Assembly: GCA_052161625.1 (NCBI GenBank)
Contig: CP197412.1
Strand: one strand, 5' to 3'
Length of the DNA stretch: 64,000 nt
DNA from: JBKCUI01 sp052161625
Lineage (GTDB): Bacteria; Planctomycetota; Planctomycetia; Pirellulales; Pirellulaceae
Shown here: piece by piece, positions 53,766 to 63,000 of the stretch
How positions within the stretch are numbered: position 1 is the stretch's first letter
Layout of the letters: each line of letters begins with the position of its first letter
Program-made: the position numbers and the translations under genes
The notes under the pieces: model-generated
Databases searched by the model: none
The model's input: only the letters and a program-made list of their open reading frames with translations
Told to the model about the DNA's origin: nothing

Positions 53766-54224
53766 ATGCCACCAGCCGTTGAGGTTCTTTGGATTCAGTC
53801 ATTGTTCCTGGGAGTTGTTTTCGCAGCATTTGGAATCCACAACAAAATTCCCCCCATACTTTTAGCCGGTATGTCGTTTGTGGCGGCCATTGCGATGTTT
53901 GCAACGAATGCAACGATCTGCGGCGCAATTTCGCCCGATTCGAATCCAATGTTTCCGAATTTCATACGCGGTGGTGTTAAGGGCTTTGGCGGATCGATGT
54001 ATGTTCTCGTCCCCGCACTGCGGGACTTGTCTCTCGCCCCCATAGCTGCAATCGTTTTATCTTGCATCGGGCTAGTGACTTCTAACGTAAATCCTAGTCG
54101 ACCACCCTCCACTGACTATAGCGAACGACGCCAATTATCAATTCCGAACCTTCTTCTAGCAATTGCCGTTTTTGCAATCGGCTTTTGGCAATTAGCCACG
54201 TTCATTAAGTATGATGCGTTTTGA
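53766..54224 (+). CDS. Membrane protein, cassette-like
   Basis: The protein has 152 residues from ATG 53766; an in-frame upstream start at 53745 is less likely. Four to five hydrophobic segments are present (LWIQSLFLGVVFAAFGIH; LLAGMSFVAAIAMFATNATI; LAPIAAIVLSCIGLVTS; LLLAIAVFAIGFWQLATFI). No family is recognised. The upstream gap (53532-53765) has attC-like halves: ACGAAGCGGTGCACCGGAGT near 53565 and GACGTTATCTGG ending 53738, possibly from two different sites. Confidence 0.62.
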   Translation: MPPAVEVLWIQSLFLGVVFAAFGIHNKIPPILLAGMSFVAAIAMFATNATICGAISPDSNPMFPNFIRGGVKGFGGSMYVLVPALRDLSLAPIAAIVLSCIGLVTSNVNPSRPPSTDYSERRQLSIPNLLLAIAVFAIGFWQLATFIKYDAF

Positions 54225-54237
54225 CTTGATCCCGATT

Positions 54238-54346
54238 AGGTCGAAATGCCAGATTACTAGTCGGTGCGATGGAGCGGAAATGGCGTTCCGTTATTTCGTT
54301 TCACTGGAGAGCGCTCGTGCCATGCCAACCCACTGATCGTCACCGT
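54238..54346 (+). other. Degenerate attC-like site
   Basis: CGGTGCGATGGAGCGG (near 54265) pairs imperfectly with CCCACTGATCGTCACCG (near 54331), and the right box CCGTTACGG follows. The next ATG (54368) is about 22 nt on. The central part is longer than in the other sites. Confidence 0.35.
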
Positions 54347-54367
54347 TACGGCCTAGAACCACAGCCA

Positions 54368-54847
54368 ATGGATGCCGCCGAACTCCAACACAAGATCGAT
54401 CATGCGTTCCAAAGTATTGCGAGACCGAACACCTTCACAACATGCCGCTGTGAGGAATGCTCAGCCCTTGATACATTGCTGCAGACTCGGAATCAATCGA
54501 CTTTTGCTGCAACTGACGTCGGCATGTCGCTTTGCCTCCTCTCTCCAGAGGGGCTGACCTATTGGACTCCGGCATTGGTTCGTGTGTGCTTGACCTGCGA
54601 CCGCGATGCAGGGTGCGAAGTATGCTACATGTTTATCAATTCAGAACTTGGCTTGCCTTTGCCGCGTGACAACTTTCCTCACCAACATCCGAGACTTGCT
54701 TCGCTCAGTCCGGAGCAAACTTTATTGCTGTTGCAGTTCCTTACGTACATCGAAGAAAATTGGTACGCTAAAATGGGGGATGAGACGCCACGCGAATTGG
54801 CTAGGGCGATTCGCAACTGGAAACGATTTGTGGGCGCGCGAACTTGA
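54368..54847 (+). CDS. Hypothetical protein, possibly DUF6714-like
   Basis: The protein has 159 residues from ATG 54368. It starts with an amphipathic helix (AAELQHKIDHAFQSI), has a Cys pair CRCEECSAL, a segment MSLCLLSPEGLTYWTPALV and ends with helices (LSPEQTLLLLQFLTYIEENW). The order (AF.., C.EC, LSPEAxxYxxPAxL, LxxxQxxxLxxFLxY) resembles the DUF6714 family of small proteins often found in gene cassettes; this is a tentative match. There is no membrane segment. Confidence 0.6.
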   Translation: MDAAELQHKIDHAFQSIARPNTFTTCRCEECSALDTLLQTRNQSTFAATDVGMSLCLLSPEGLTYWTPALVRVCLTCDRDAGCEVCYMFINSELGLPLPRDNFPHQHPRLASLSPEQTLLLLQFLTYIEENWYAKMGDETPRELARAIRNWKRFVGART

Positions 54848-54901
54848 ACCTCGCGAGGATTGGATCGCATTCCTTAAGGCTGAGAACCACCGCGTCGAAA
54901 C

Positions 54902-55133
54902 CATGCTAAAGAAATGGCAAGACGAAGCGATACGACCAAGGCGCCGTTTGATCGCGAATCTGATACTTAGTTTTCTAGCGGCGACTACGCGATCGCCGAA
55001 GTTCGATGGTGGGATGCGATACAAAGGTGTTGCGCACGAACGAACTGCATTCGGTATGATCATGGATGGGTGGAGTTGCGATACCATTGTTTCGTGTTTA
55101 GAGGCCTATCATTTCAATCTATTACCCGACTAG
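54902..55133 (+). CDS. C-terminal fragment of an unknown soluble protein
   Basis: In a frame different from the preceding gene, residues from EPREDWIAFLKAENHRVETM (from 54849) to the stop at 55133 look protein-like, ending MDGWSCDTIVSCLEAYHFNL. No good start or ribosome-binding site exists; ATG 54902 is the first usable one (76 residues). It begins directly after the previous stop, so it is either a gene cut at its 5' end or a frameshifted continuation of 54368-54847. I cannot decide. Confidence 0.4.
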
Positions 55134-55227
55134 AGTCTTTCGTCGCCTAAGCACTTGGACTGCGATCTGCTTCATCGCTGCACTTTCAAGCGTTGGTGCT
55201 GGGCAGGAAGAAGCTCCTTCAACCCAA

Positions 55228-56226
55228 TTGACGGACCAGAAGTTGAGTATCGGCCTGGGCGAATCCGTTAACGAAATGGCCAATGACCTTTCACACGTCT
55301 TCCAGGCAAAAGACGGCTGCCATTGGTTTGCGAGTCGCAGCGAAGGCGTGTTCCGTTACGACGGCAAGAAGATCACACGGTTTTCGATTCAAGACGGATT
55401 GCCGGGGGACGATATAGACGGCATTCAGGGAGACAGTCACGGGAACCTTTACTTCAAAACGGACCAAGGGATCAGCAAATTTGACGGACGATCGTTTACA
55501 ACGCTTGAGCCAGTCGCTGTGGGAGAATGGAAGAATCAGCCGGACGATCTTTGGTTCGGCGGCGGCCAGGATTCCGGTGTAGTCTACCGCTATGATGGGC
55601 AGTCGCTGCATCGATTAGAGTTCCCGAGAACCAAGGCTGGTGATCAGCATCATCTCGATTTCCCCCGTTCGAAGTTTCCCAATGCGAGATACAGCCCGTA
55701 TGACGTCTATACCATTTTCAGGGACAGCAAAGGCAATCTCTGGTTCGGAACGGCCGTCCTGGGCGCCTGTCGTTATGACGGGTCTTCCTTCAAATGGATT
55801 CCCGAGGAAGAGTTGCGAAACGGTTCTTTCGGTACTCGCTCGATCTTCGAAGACAAAGACGGCAAGTTTTGGTTCACCCATACGCGGCATCGATACGCCA
55901 TCGAAGATGTCTCCGGGATCGGCGCGTCGCAGTGGTACAAGAAAGAGAGTGGCCTCGGCGATTTAAGCGGGTACAAGCAAGGCGACTACGAGGTTTTTAT
56001 ATCGAGCACGCTAGGCGGCGACGGCATGTTGTGGATGGCCAATCTTGGTGGCGTGGTTTGGCGATACGACGGAAAATCGATGACACACTACCCTGTCATG
56101 GAGAAGGGAGAACAGCACTGGATTTTCTCGATTTACCGAGATAGGCAAGATGTACTGTGGCTCGGTACGCAAGCCCACGGCGTCTATCGCTTTAACGGCA
56201 AGTCGTTCGAGAAGTTTAGGCCGTGA
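55228..56226 (+). CDS. Two-component-regulator-propeller-like beta-propeller protein
   Basis: The protein has 332 residues from TTG 55228. Repeated blades of the Reg_prop type are visible: HVFQAKDGCHWFASRSEGVF, GIQGDSHGNLYFKTDQGISK, TIFRDSKGNLWFGTAVLGAC, SIFEDKDGKFWFTHTRHRYA, MLWMANLGGVVWRYDGKSMT and SIYRDRQDVLWLGTQAHGVY. In-frame codons just upstream (from about 55135) spell a good signal peptide, VFRRLSTWTAICFIAALSSV then GAGQEEAP, but contain no ATG, GTG or TTG. The natural start has probably been lost, or a rare start is used. It is probably a periplasmic propeller. Confidence 0.75.
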   Translation: MTDQKLSIGLGESVNEMANDLSHVFQAKDGCHWFASRSEGVFRYDGKKITRFSIQDGLPGDDIDGIQGDSHGNLYFKTDQGISKFDGRSFTTLEPVAVGEWKNQPDDLWFGGGQDSGVVYRYDGQSLHRLEFPRTKAGDQHHLDFPRSKFPNARYSPYDVYTIFRDSKGNLWFGTAVLGACRYDGSSFKWIPEEELRNGSFGTRSIFEDKDGKFWFTHTRHRYAIEDVSGIGASQWYKKESGLGDLSGYKQGDYEVFISSTLGGDGMLWMANLGGVVWRYDGKSMTHYPVMEKGEQHWIFSIYRDRQDVLWLGTQAHGVYRFNGKSFEKFRP

Positions 56227-56242
56227 CGTCCGATACTCGCGT

Positions 56243-56316
56243 CGAACCGTGTGATGAATCCAAGCCGCCGATCGCTGATCGTCAACGTCCGTCTTGATAC
56301 CAAAGGTCTCGTTAGC
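56243..56316 (+). other. Degenerate attC-like site
   Basis: The left box GTCGAAC (56243 region) fits the RYYYAAC R'' pattern and the right box CGTTAGC (about 56309-56315) fits GTTRRRY. Internal pairing is weak (GAATCCAAG with CTTGATACC). Confidence 0.35.
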
Positions 56317-56372
56317 AAATGTTTGGGAAGCGCTTGACAGCTTATGAAGCGGGAAATGGAAAAGAAGGAATC

Positions 56373-57008
56373 ATGCGAGAGCGAATTCGTGTTTTTGCAA
56401 TTTGGCTTGTCGCTGCAGGGATCTCTGGTCCAGTTGGCATACTGTTGCACGAACTAGGTCATTTCGCCGTTGCTGCGGCCTTAGGCTTTTCGGATGCAAA
56501 GCTAAGCTTCGCATCCGTAAGTTATCACGACAGTGAGCGTTTTTGGCAGACACTTGCGGGTGGAGACCGTCAGGCCGCCGAGGCGATCTATCCACTTCAA
56601 CGGGCAGGTCTTTTGGCCGCTGCGGGTCCTGCGGTAACCGCCCTCTTGACAGTCTCCAGCACTTTGATCCTTTCCACGAGAAGGGCAACCGATGTTGTCG
56701 CTGCGTTCCTCGCAGGATTGGCGTTGATGGCCGGAGTAAGGTCGTTCACTAGTGTCTATTACATTTTATTAGTTCGTCCGAAGTATCCTGATGCGCGACC
56801 ATTCTTCGACGAGATCAATATCGCACGCGCTTTTGACATACCGGTTGATTGGATCGCTTGGCCTACTACTGCACTTGTGGTGTTCGCATGGATTGTCGTT
56901 GCTCTGAGATTGACGCCCGATCGCTGGCTCAAGATTTCGGCAGCCGTCGTTGGACCAGTCCTTGGCATCCTTCTTTGGGCGCAAATTGGCCCCTTGATCT
57001 TGCCCTGA
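56373..57008 (+). CDS. M50-type membrane metalloprotease-like protein
   Basis: ATG 56373 is preceded by AAGGA at good spacing and gives 211 residues. A first helix contains the zinc-protease motif LLHELGHFAVAAALG (HELGH at 26-30), as in site-2 proteases. Further helices follow (GLLAAAGPAVTALLTVSSTL; DVVAAFLAGLALMAGVRSF; ALVVFAWIVVALRL; ISAAVVGPVLGILLWAQIG). The usual second M50 motif (NxxPxPxLDG) is not evident; YPDARPFFDE may stand in for it. Proteolytic activity is therefore uncertain. Confidence 0.72.
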   Translation: MRERIRVFAIWLVAAGISGPVGILLHELGHFAVAAALGFSDAKLSFASVSYHDSERFWQTLAGGDRQAAEAIYPLQRAGLLAAAGPAVTALLTVSSTLILSTRRATDVVAAFLAGLALMAGVRSFTSVYYILLVRPKYPDARPFFDEINIARAFDIPVDWIAWPTTALVVFAWIVVALRLTPDRWLKISAAVVGPVLGILLWAQIGPLILP

Positions 57009-57362
57009 GTACAGCCAAGAAGAACACATCGAAAACAGGCCGTATCAATCCGATCGACAAACGCAGTTCGTCGGCCGGTTCCTGATGGAAAATTTGTTTT
57101 TCGCCACTCGGTCTTCGGTGACGTCCTGGCCGTCCGACATCGCTCTCGCTATCATCCGTCGTGCACGGAGCATGGAGCATGGAGCATGGAGCAGGGAGCA
57201 TGGAGCAGGGAGTACGAGAAGAGGAAGAGAAAGAGAAAGAGAAAGGAACAATAGCATGCACCGAATGAGGCGATTGGCGGCGTTTGAGGTAGTGACTTCT
57301 TTTCGGCCACTGGATAATGGTGACTGTTCTGGTGCCTCTGTTGCGATTGAAAGTAGCTGCAA
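57009..57362. other. Intergenic region with heptamer repeats and a repeated leader block
   Basis: There is nothing gene-like from 57009 to 57165. A tandem-repeat tract (57166-57245) is followed by a 118-bp leader (57245-57362) that recurs at 58942-59059 and, diverged, at 57945-58020. Short frames in the leader (such as MHRMRRLAAFEVV) are not believed to be genes. An AG-rich stretch lies at 57214-57245. Confidence 0.5.
57166..57245. repeat. GGAGCAT/GGAGCAG heptamer tract with AG-rich end
   Basis: Seven 7-bp units of GGAGCAT or GGAGCAG run from 57167 to about 57210, followed by GAAGAGGAAGAGAAAGAG. The same order (heptamers, then AG-rich) lies before the leader at 58942. Confidence 0.8.
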
Positions 57363-57863
57363 ATGAATGAACGTGCGTCACCATACGAATCCACCTCTTT
57401 GGCTGAGCCAAGTAGCAGCAACCCAAGAATCATGCGTCATTGGGGGCTAGTCACGATCCCATCGATACTCTTGGTATTGACTGGGTGCTTGTTTCTCGCG
57501 AGACCGAATGTCGAGGCCTACCTGCAACGCACATGGCCATGGAATCATCGGCCTGATGCGTTCATGCATCTTAACAATGCAACACCGCCATTTATGCTCC
57601 TGTTGACTTGCACATCTGCAATTGGGAGCTGGATAATGGCGAAACATCGCAAGTCACTGCTCATTCCGCTCGCTGTTGGACCGCTAATTTGTGCGATCGG
57701 TTGGTCGATTACTGAAGACTTCCACGACCCCAATTGGTACCATTTGTTGGCTTTGACGACGATTGGTATGCTGGTGTCAAGTGTCGTAACGCTCATTCTT
57801 GTTCTATGTGTAAGACAGACAGATCTAAGTGTTGTTCGCGAGTTGCCCACGTCGCGCTTTTGA
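57363..57863 (+). CDS. Membrane protein, head shared with the 59060 gene
   Basis: The protein has 166 residues. The first about 66 residues (MNERASPYESTSLAEPSSSN..., one helix VTIPSILLVLTGCLFLA, then RTWPWNHRPDA) are nearly the same as those of the 59060-59539 protein. The rest is its own: three more helices (PPFMLLLTCTSAIGSWIMA; LIPLAVGPLICAIGWSI; TIGMLVSSVVTLILVLCV). No family is recognised. The nucleotide identity extends 118 bp upstream of the start. Confidence 0.68.
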   Translation: MNERASPYESTSLAEPSSSNPRIMRHWGLVTIPSILLVLTGCLFLARPNVEAYLQRTWPWNHRPDAFMHLNNATPPFMLLLTCTSAIGSWIMAKHRKSLLIPLAVGPLICAIGWSITEDFHDPNWYHLLALTTIGMLVSSVVTLILVLCVRQTDLSVVRELPTSRF

Positions 57864-57902
57864 AATAGAAAACCACGCGTGGCAGCCGTTTGATGAAAGA
57901 CG

Positions 57903-58020
57903 TCATCGAGCACGAACACGAGCGGGGAGCAGGGAATGGGGAATGAACAATAGCATGCACCTAATGAGGCGATTGGAAGCATTTGAGATTGTGGCTCTTT
58001 TGAGGCCAATCGGTGGTGGG
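57903..58020. repeat. Third, diverged copy of the repeat-leader block
   Basis: GAGCACGAACACGAGCGGGG and GGGAATGGGGAATGAACAA are followed by ATAGCATGCACCTAATGAGG and a region similar to the leaders at 57245 and 58942. It precedes another small membrane-protein gene. Confidence 0.6.
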
Positions 58021-58046
58021 TGCCTCTCATCGATATCGGTACGAAC

Positions 58047-58418
58047 TTGAATCCCTTTGTTCCCCCGAAATCCGATGAATCTACGAGTCGCGGTGAACCG
58101 GTATTCAATTTCGTCACGATTACCTCTCTCGTTCTTTCGGCCTTCTCCTCAGTTCTCTTCTACCAAGTGGTGACGATGCTGTTCGTATTTCCTGCAGCAA
58201 ACGTTGCTTTTATGACTTCATTGATGATCTTCGGGCGCTCTCGCGCGAAATCGGATTTCCGATACTTGAATATCAGTCGCGTGACTCGTGTCGGATACAC
58301 TTCTACGGTTCTTCTGCTGGTGCTTCCTTGGGTGCAGTTGGTATTGGGGATCGAGTTTCCCGTTTACCGGTATCTTGCTCGGCTTGCCGAGCTGGTATTA
58401 GAAGCGATACTTTGGTGA
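58047..58418 (+). CDS. Small membrane protein of the MNPF type
   Basis: The protein has 123 residues from TTG 58047 (MNPFVPPKSDES, a typical start for such proteins); GTG 58020 in the same frame is the alternative. Three probable helices are present (VTITSLVLSAFSSVLFYQVV; VFPAANVAFMTSLMIFG; VLLLVLPWVQLVLGI). No family is recognised. It follows the third leader block. Confidence 0.55.
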   Translation: MNPFVPPKSDESTSRGEPVFNFVTITSLVLSAFSSVLFYQVVTMLFVFPAANVAFMTSLMIFGRSRAKSDFRYLNISRVTRVGYTSTVLLLVLPWVQLVLGIEFPVYRYLARLAELVLEAILW

Positions 58419-58530
58419 TTGAGAAACGGTCCGAAGAGCAAGGCCAGGGCACCCAAAGTGTGTAGATAAATAGCCTTGCGACTTGATGTTCATTGCCGCG
58501 TCTCTTTCAATGCGGTCGTATTCGCTACCA

Positions 58531-58581
58531 CCCATCGTGCTCGTGCTCAGTCGCGCAGCGACGGTGCTCGTGATCGTAATC
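58531..58581 (-). repeat. EHEHR-type tail repeat (remnant)
   Basis: Read on the minus strand: GATTACGATCACGAGCACCG then TCGCTGCGCGACTGAGCAC. It codes DYDHEHRRCATEHEHDG and contains the small hairpin GTCGC..GCGAC. It is the same element as at 47219 and 58763. Confidence 0.65.
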
Positions 58582-58594
58582 GGAACCAGCCTCG

Positions 58595-58941
<347 letters not shown>

Positions 58942-58951
<10 letters not shown>

Positions 58952-59258
58952 CATGCACCGAATGAGGCGATTGGCGCGGTTCGAGGTAGTGACTTCTTTT
59001 CGGATTCTGGATGATGGTGACTGTTCTGGTGCCTCTGTTACGATTGAAAGTAGCTGCAAATGAATGAACGTGCGTCACCAAACGAATCCACCCCTTTGGC
59101 TGAGCCAAGTAGCAGCAACCCAAGAATCATGCGTCATTGGGGGCTAGTCACGATCCCATCGATACTCTTGGTGTTGACTGGGTACTTGTTTCTCGCGAGA
59201 CCGAATGTCGAGGCCTACCTGCAACGTACATGGCCGTGGAATCATCGGCCCGATGCCT
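58942..59258 (+). repeat. 318-bp duplication partner of 57245-57561
   Basis: The two blocks share the leader, start codon and first 66 codons with only scattered substitutions, then diverge abruptly after the codons for NHRPDA. Confidence 0.85.
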
Positions 59259-59539
59259 TGCCAGTTGAAACAAACGATGCGGTTCCCGGTCGAGTCTTCG
59301 CATATAGTTTGTCTTTCCCGTTTAGCGATAAAAGTTCGGTCGCGTTGGAGATTCGACGCGTATCGTCGCCTAACAATAGTAAAGACAGCATCCAGTCAGT
59401 TGATGGGAATGTTCACATTTCCCGTGATAATGCGGACATGATCATCTCCACTGGCCGGGTGCATTTGCTTTTATGGCTTAATGCTAGCACGTCTGGCTTG
59501 ATGCTAGCAAACAGTATTGCGACTGCTTTCGCATTATAA
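59060..59539 (+). CDS. Membrane-anchored protein, head shared with the 57363 gene, different tail
   Basis: The protein has 159 residues. The first 66 residues equal the 57363 protein with few changes (one membrane helix VTIPSILLVLTGYLFLA). After RPDA it continues as a soluble domain (GRVFAYSLSFPFSDKSSVAL, DGNVHISRDNADMIISTGRV) and ends with a weak hydrophobic segment. No family is recognised. It lies 63 bp before the ISKra4-like transposase gene. Confidence 0.65.
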   Translation: MNERASPNESTPLAEPSSSNPRIMRHWGLVTIPSILLVLTGYLFLARPNVEAYLQRTWPWNHRPDALPVETNDAVPGRVFAYSLSFPFSDKSSVALEIRRVSSPNNSKDSIQSVDGNVHISRDNADMIISTGRVHLLLWLNASTSGLMLANSIATAFAL

Positions 59540-59602
59540 TGATCACTACCGTTTACCGTGCTGTGATGATTGGGTTTTCTTCCCAACGACACGGAGGCGA
59601 TC

Positions 59603-61114
59603 ATGCGAAGGTGCAATGTGTTCGACCGCGTAGGACCTGAAGTCAATAATCCCAACCAAACAATGGGGATGTTTCTTGCCGAGGCGTATCAAAAGATTGC
59701 TCAACTGCAGGTGATTCTCAACAACGACCCTATGCAAATGGAGTTCGTCGAACAGCAGGTCAAAGAATTGTTCGACCTCGGCGCGGGGCTGTGTCTAACT
59801 GGAATGATTGCCAATTCCATGAATTCTAAGGAGCACGATAAGCGTTGCGAGGAAACACGATTGGGATACGCGATACCGCTGCGAGCTGGACATGAACGAC
59901 AAGTCGAAGTCCATCTTGGCGCTGGCCATATCAGCTACGCAGCTACCCTCTACTGTCAGCCGAAATCTCCAGCTGCAAGCCGGGAAGAACATACGCCAGG
60001 ACTCGATGTCGATCTAAGCCAATATGGTTTTTCAGAGAACGTTTCTCCTTGGCTTGTGTCGAAAGTGTGTCGAACAGTGGCGTTGGCCCCATCGCTTGAT
60101 CAGGCCTACGTCGAATTGCAACGCGACGGTATTCAATTAACGCGAACAACGATCGACCGCATCGTTTCTCGCGCAGGCTCGGAATCCCTAACCGTCCGGG
60201 AACGAATGCTGGAGCAATTTGAACGTGACGAAATGAAGCAAGGCTGCGAATTCACAGGAAGGCGGGTATCGGTTCAAATTGACGGTGGCCGGACGAGAAC
60301 ACGCGGCGTCCTGGAATCGATCGATCCCATGGAAAACTTTGGAAAAACCCAATCGCAAGTCACAGGCGAGCTAAGTGCGGGACGCTCCAAGGAAACGCGT
60401 AGATCCAGTCGCTTTCAGGCCGATTGGCGAGAACCGAAATTACTAATCATCTTCGCGCACGATGACAATGGACGAAGAGACGAAGCGGTTCGAGTTCTGA
60501 TCGATGGTTCCTTCGGTGACGCGGACTATATGGAACGACTAATCAGTATGCACCTATATCGCTTAGGAGCCAATAAAGCCAAGACGATTACGTTCAATAG
60601 CGACGGTGCGACTTGGATCTGGGGACGGATCGATTCGATACTTTCCAATGCGAAGGTGGAATCCGAAGTGGTTGTCAACCAAGTGCTCGACGTGTGCCAC
60701 GCCGTAGAGAACCTAGGCAAAGCCCTCCAGCCCTTGGATCGTTCTTTGAATGCTGCTGATGAAAGTGAAGCATCGAATTCCAACGAGCTGCGAAGTCGAT
60801 TGCGAGATGGCCAATGGTCCCATGTTGTCGAAGTGCTAACTGCTCGGCTAAATCTGGCCGAGGATCTATCCTCTGCAGATCGATCAGAAATCAAACGAGT
60901 CATCGAATACATTCGTAGCCACGGGGAGGCAAGACGCCTGGACTATCCGAAGTTCAAGTTGATGGGACTCCCGCTTGGCAGTGGATCGATTGAGAGTGCG
61001 ATACGTCGAGTGATCAATCTTCGGATGAAGAACAGCGGAACGTTTTGGCGAATCCAAAAGGCAGAGAAGATCCTTGCGATCCGATCATCGATACTGAGTG
61101 GCAGATGGGAGTGA
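59603..61114 (+). CDS. ISKra4-like DDE transposase
   Basis: The protein has 503 residues from ATG 59603; the frame is open to 59570. Candidate catalytic residues are Asp 227 (SVQIDGGRTRTRG), Asp 334 (FNSDGATWIWG) and Glu 464 (LPLGSGSIESAIRR), with the C-terminal pattern RMKNSGTFWRIQKAEKILAI typical of ISKra4-type transposases (xGSGxxExA...R...SGxxW). The reading frame is complete. No matching inverted repeats could be found by eye: the right side is occupied by the IS66 element, which begins in the TGA stop region at 61111. Confidence 0.8.
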   Translation: MRRCNVFDRVGPEVNNPNQTMGMFLAEAYQKIAQLQVILNNDPMQMEFVEQQVKELFDLGAGLCLTGMIANSMNSKEHDKRCEETRLGYAIPLRAGHERQVEVHLGAGHISYAATLYCQPKSPAASREEHTPGLDVDLSQYGFSENVSPWLVSKVCRTVALAPSLDQAYVELQRDGIQLTRTTIDRIVSRAGSESLTVRERMLEQFERDEMKQGCEFTGRRVSVQIDGGRTRTRGVLESIDPMENFGKTQSQVTGELSAGRSKETRRSSRFQADWREPKLLIIFAHDDNGRRDEAVRVLIDGSFGDADYMERLISMHLYRLGANKAKTITFNSDGATWIWGRIDSILSNAKVESEVVVNQVLDVCHAVENLGKALQPLDRSLNAADESEASNSNELRSRLRDGQWSHVVEVLTARLNLAEDLSSADRSEIKRVIEYIRSHGEARRLDYPKFKLMGLPLGSGSIESAIRRVINLRMKNSGTFWRIQKAEKILAIRSSILSGRWE

Positions 61115-61175
61115 GCGTACACGAAGCTCACCGAGATTTTCTCGCGGGTAGGGTTGCGTCGTGGCGCTCTGTTCC

Positions 61176-62918
61176 CTACTTCGATTTGCGAAGCTGATTT
61201 CGCATTCGACGCTTCGCAGCTTGGGCCGTTGCGTTATCAGCCTTATCGCGACGCTCCTGCTCCCGATAGGTGCGCACAGCTTCCGGGTGCTCTGCCTTCC
61301 AGCGATCCGGTAGCAGCTCCTCCACGCGCGCTGTCCCTCGTAGCAAGTGTGTGATCACACTCTCCAAGTACATCCCAATGTCAATCTCCTGACGCTGCGC
61401 ACTGGCAACCAGACTCATGAGGCTTGCATTGCGTATCCCGGCTCGCATGCTTCCGACGAACAGCCAGTTCTTGCGCCCAATCGCGACTCGCTTCATCAGC
61501 CTTTCGACTTGATTGTTGTCGATCGGCAGGCGGCCGTCGGTGGCGTATACGCATAACGCATCCCAGTGGTTGCGCACATAGTTGAGCGCGCCACCAAGCT
61601 TGCTCGCAGGTAACGCGCTTCGTGCCAACGGGCCATCGAGCCAGTCGCGGAGTCGATCGAGTATCATTCGCGATTCTTTGGCTCGCAGTTCTCCTCGTGC
61701 TTCATCGCTCCACTGCGCGCAGCGACGCTCGATATCGTAAAGCTGGTTCATCAGCGCAAGAGGGAGCGATGCGGCTTTCTGATCGTTGGATTGATGTTCA
61801 TAAACATGACGGCGCGCATGCGACCAGCACGCCATGCGGGTCATCTTCGACCCGGGCGCAAGAATCACGCTCATGTTGCCCGAATAACAGTCTGCCATCA
61901 CATGCCCGGTATACCCTTCCAAGTATTCTGCAGGTCCATCGCGATGCCGCGAGACTCGGAAGTCGAAGAGATCATAAGGAGCTGTTGTGTCGAAGCCGGA
62001 GTAGCCCCACATCTTGGCATCCAGGCTATCTTTCTTTTCCTTTTGAGCCTCCTTCATCTTCTCAAGGAGTCGCTGTATTCGGGAGTCTTGCAGAGCCTCC
62101 TTTTCGTCGGGTATCTCCTTGGGCATGATCAGCTTGACGTGCGTGTCATCAAGCCCCAAGCAACGAGAGGCCATGAGTCTGGCTCGCATCGCTTCGAGCA
62201 GCCTTTCCGAAACATCATGAGTTAGATCCGCCAGGTAATCCAGGGTGGATCGACTTGGGGTCCACCCCGAGGAGGCGAACATGTCTTGCAGGCGGTAATA
62301 GGGGAGATGGAGCCCGAACTTGCCATGGATCACTTGAGCAGCCACGGAAGGGTGGTAGCGGCCCTTTTCCCCAAGATTTACTTCTTCTTCGACGTTCAGC
62401 TCGCGTTCGGGGGAGTTGGCGTAAGCCAGAACAGGCTTCTTGTACTGGAGAACAACAAGCTTCGACGGGATGTGCTTGAGGGTTTCGGTGACTTCATAGC
62501 GTTTGACGATCAGCTCGCCAGAGTCAACGCGTTGTTGGAACGCATCAGGGATCTCCACTTCCACGACCTCACGCGGCAAGTGTGGCGGGAACTTGTCACT
62601 ATTTGGCTTCTTCGCGACAGCTTGCTTCTTGCGCGTATAGGTGATGCGCTCTACCTCGGCTTCCGCTTCCTTCTTGGCAGCTTCGAGCGCCTCTTGCAAC
62701 TCCTTGTCATCCTCGAATTCCAAGAGATATTGGTCTGCGTTGATGAACTTCTCTCGCTTCTTCCCGGTGCGCAGGAAGCGGATCTCAGCAAGCGCTTCTT
62801 CGAGCGATTTTTTGAGCGTATCGATCTCGGATTTTTGCTTTACGAGAACGTTCGATTGCACAAGAATCACTTCTTGTGCGGTGCTCAAATCGTTCGGTAA
62901 TTCGTTCGCGTCTTGCAT
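61176..62918 (-). CDS. tnpC: IS66-family transposase (DDE)
   Basis: The protein has 580 residues from ATG 62918. An N-terminal coiled coil (KSEIDTLKKSLEEALAEIRF) with the IS66 LRTGKKREKF motif leads to a zinc-finger-like middle domain and the DDE domain: CLGLDDTHVKLI (Asp), GHVMADCYSGNMSV (Asp), then the end block LPIDNNQVERLMKRVAIGRK (Glu) and NWLFVGS. It is intact, third in transcription order after tnpA and tnpB. Confidence 0.95.
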   Translation of the reverse strand: MQDANELPNDLSTAQEVILVQSNVLVKQKSEIDTLKKSLEEALAEIRFLRTGKKREKFINADQYLLEFEDDKELQEALEAAKKEAEAEVERITYTRKKQAVAKKPNSDKFPPHLPREVVEVEIPDAFQQRVDSGELIVKRYEVTETLKHIPSKLVVLQYKKPVLAYANSPERELNVEEEVNLGEKGRYHPSVAAQVIHGKFGLHLPYYRLQDMFASSGWTPSRSTLDYLADLTHDVSERLLEAMRARLMASRCLGLDDTHVKLIMPKEIPDEKEALQDSRIQRLLEKMKEAQKEKKDSLDAKMWGYSGFDTTAPYDLFDFRVSRHRDGPAEYLEGYTGHVMADCYSGNMSVILAPGSKMTRMACWSHARRHVYEHQSNDQKAASLPLALMNQLYDIERRCAQWSDEARGELRAKESRMILDRLRDWLDGPLARSALPASKLGGALNYVRNHWDALCVYATDGRLPIDNNQVERLMKRVAIGRKNWLFVGSMRAGIRNASLMSLVASAQRQEIDIGMYLESVITHLLRGTARVEELLPDRWKAEHPEAVRTYREQERRDKADNATAQAAKRRMRNQLRKSK

Positions 62919-63000
62919 GATGGTGTTATAGCGCGAGGCCCAAAAAGCGCAAGAGGGGACAGAAGTGAAATTGCCTAAAAACACAGGAATTGTTTCTGTT

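Noticed and set aside
57245..57362. Short ORF MHRMRRLAAFEVV... as a peptide gene (also at 58951)
   Set aside because: It lies in a repeated leader; the frame is not kept in the third copy at 57945.
59540..61114. Terminal inverted repeats for the ISKra4-like gene
   Set aside because: No matching ends could be found by eye; the right end may have been removed by the IS66 element.
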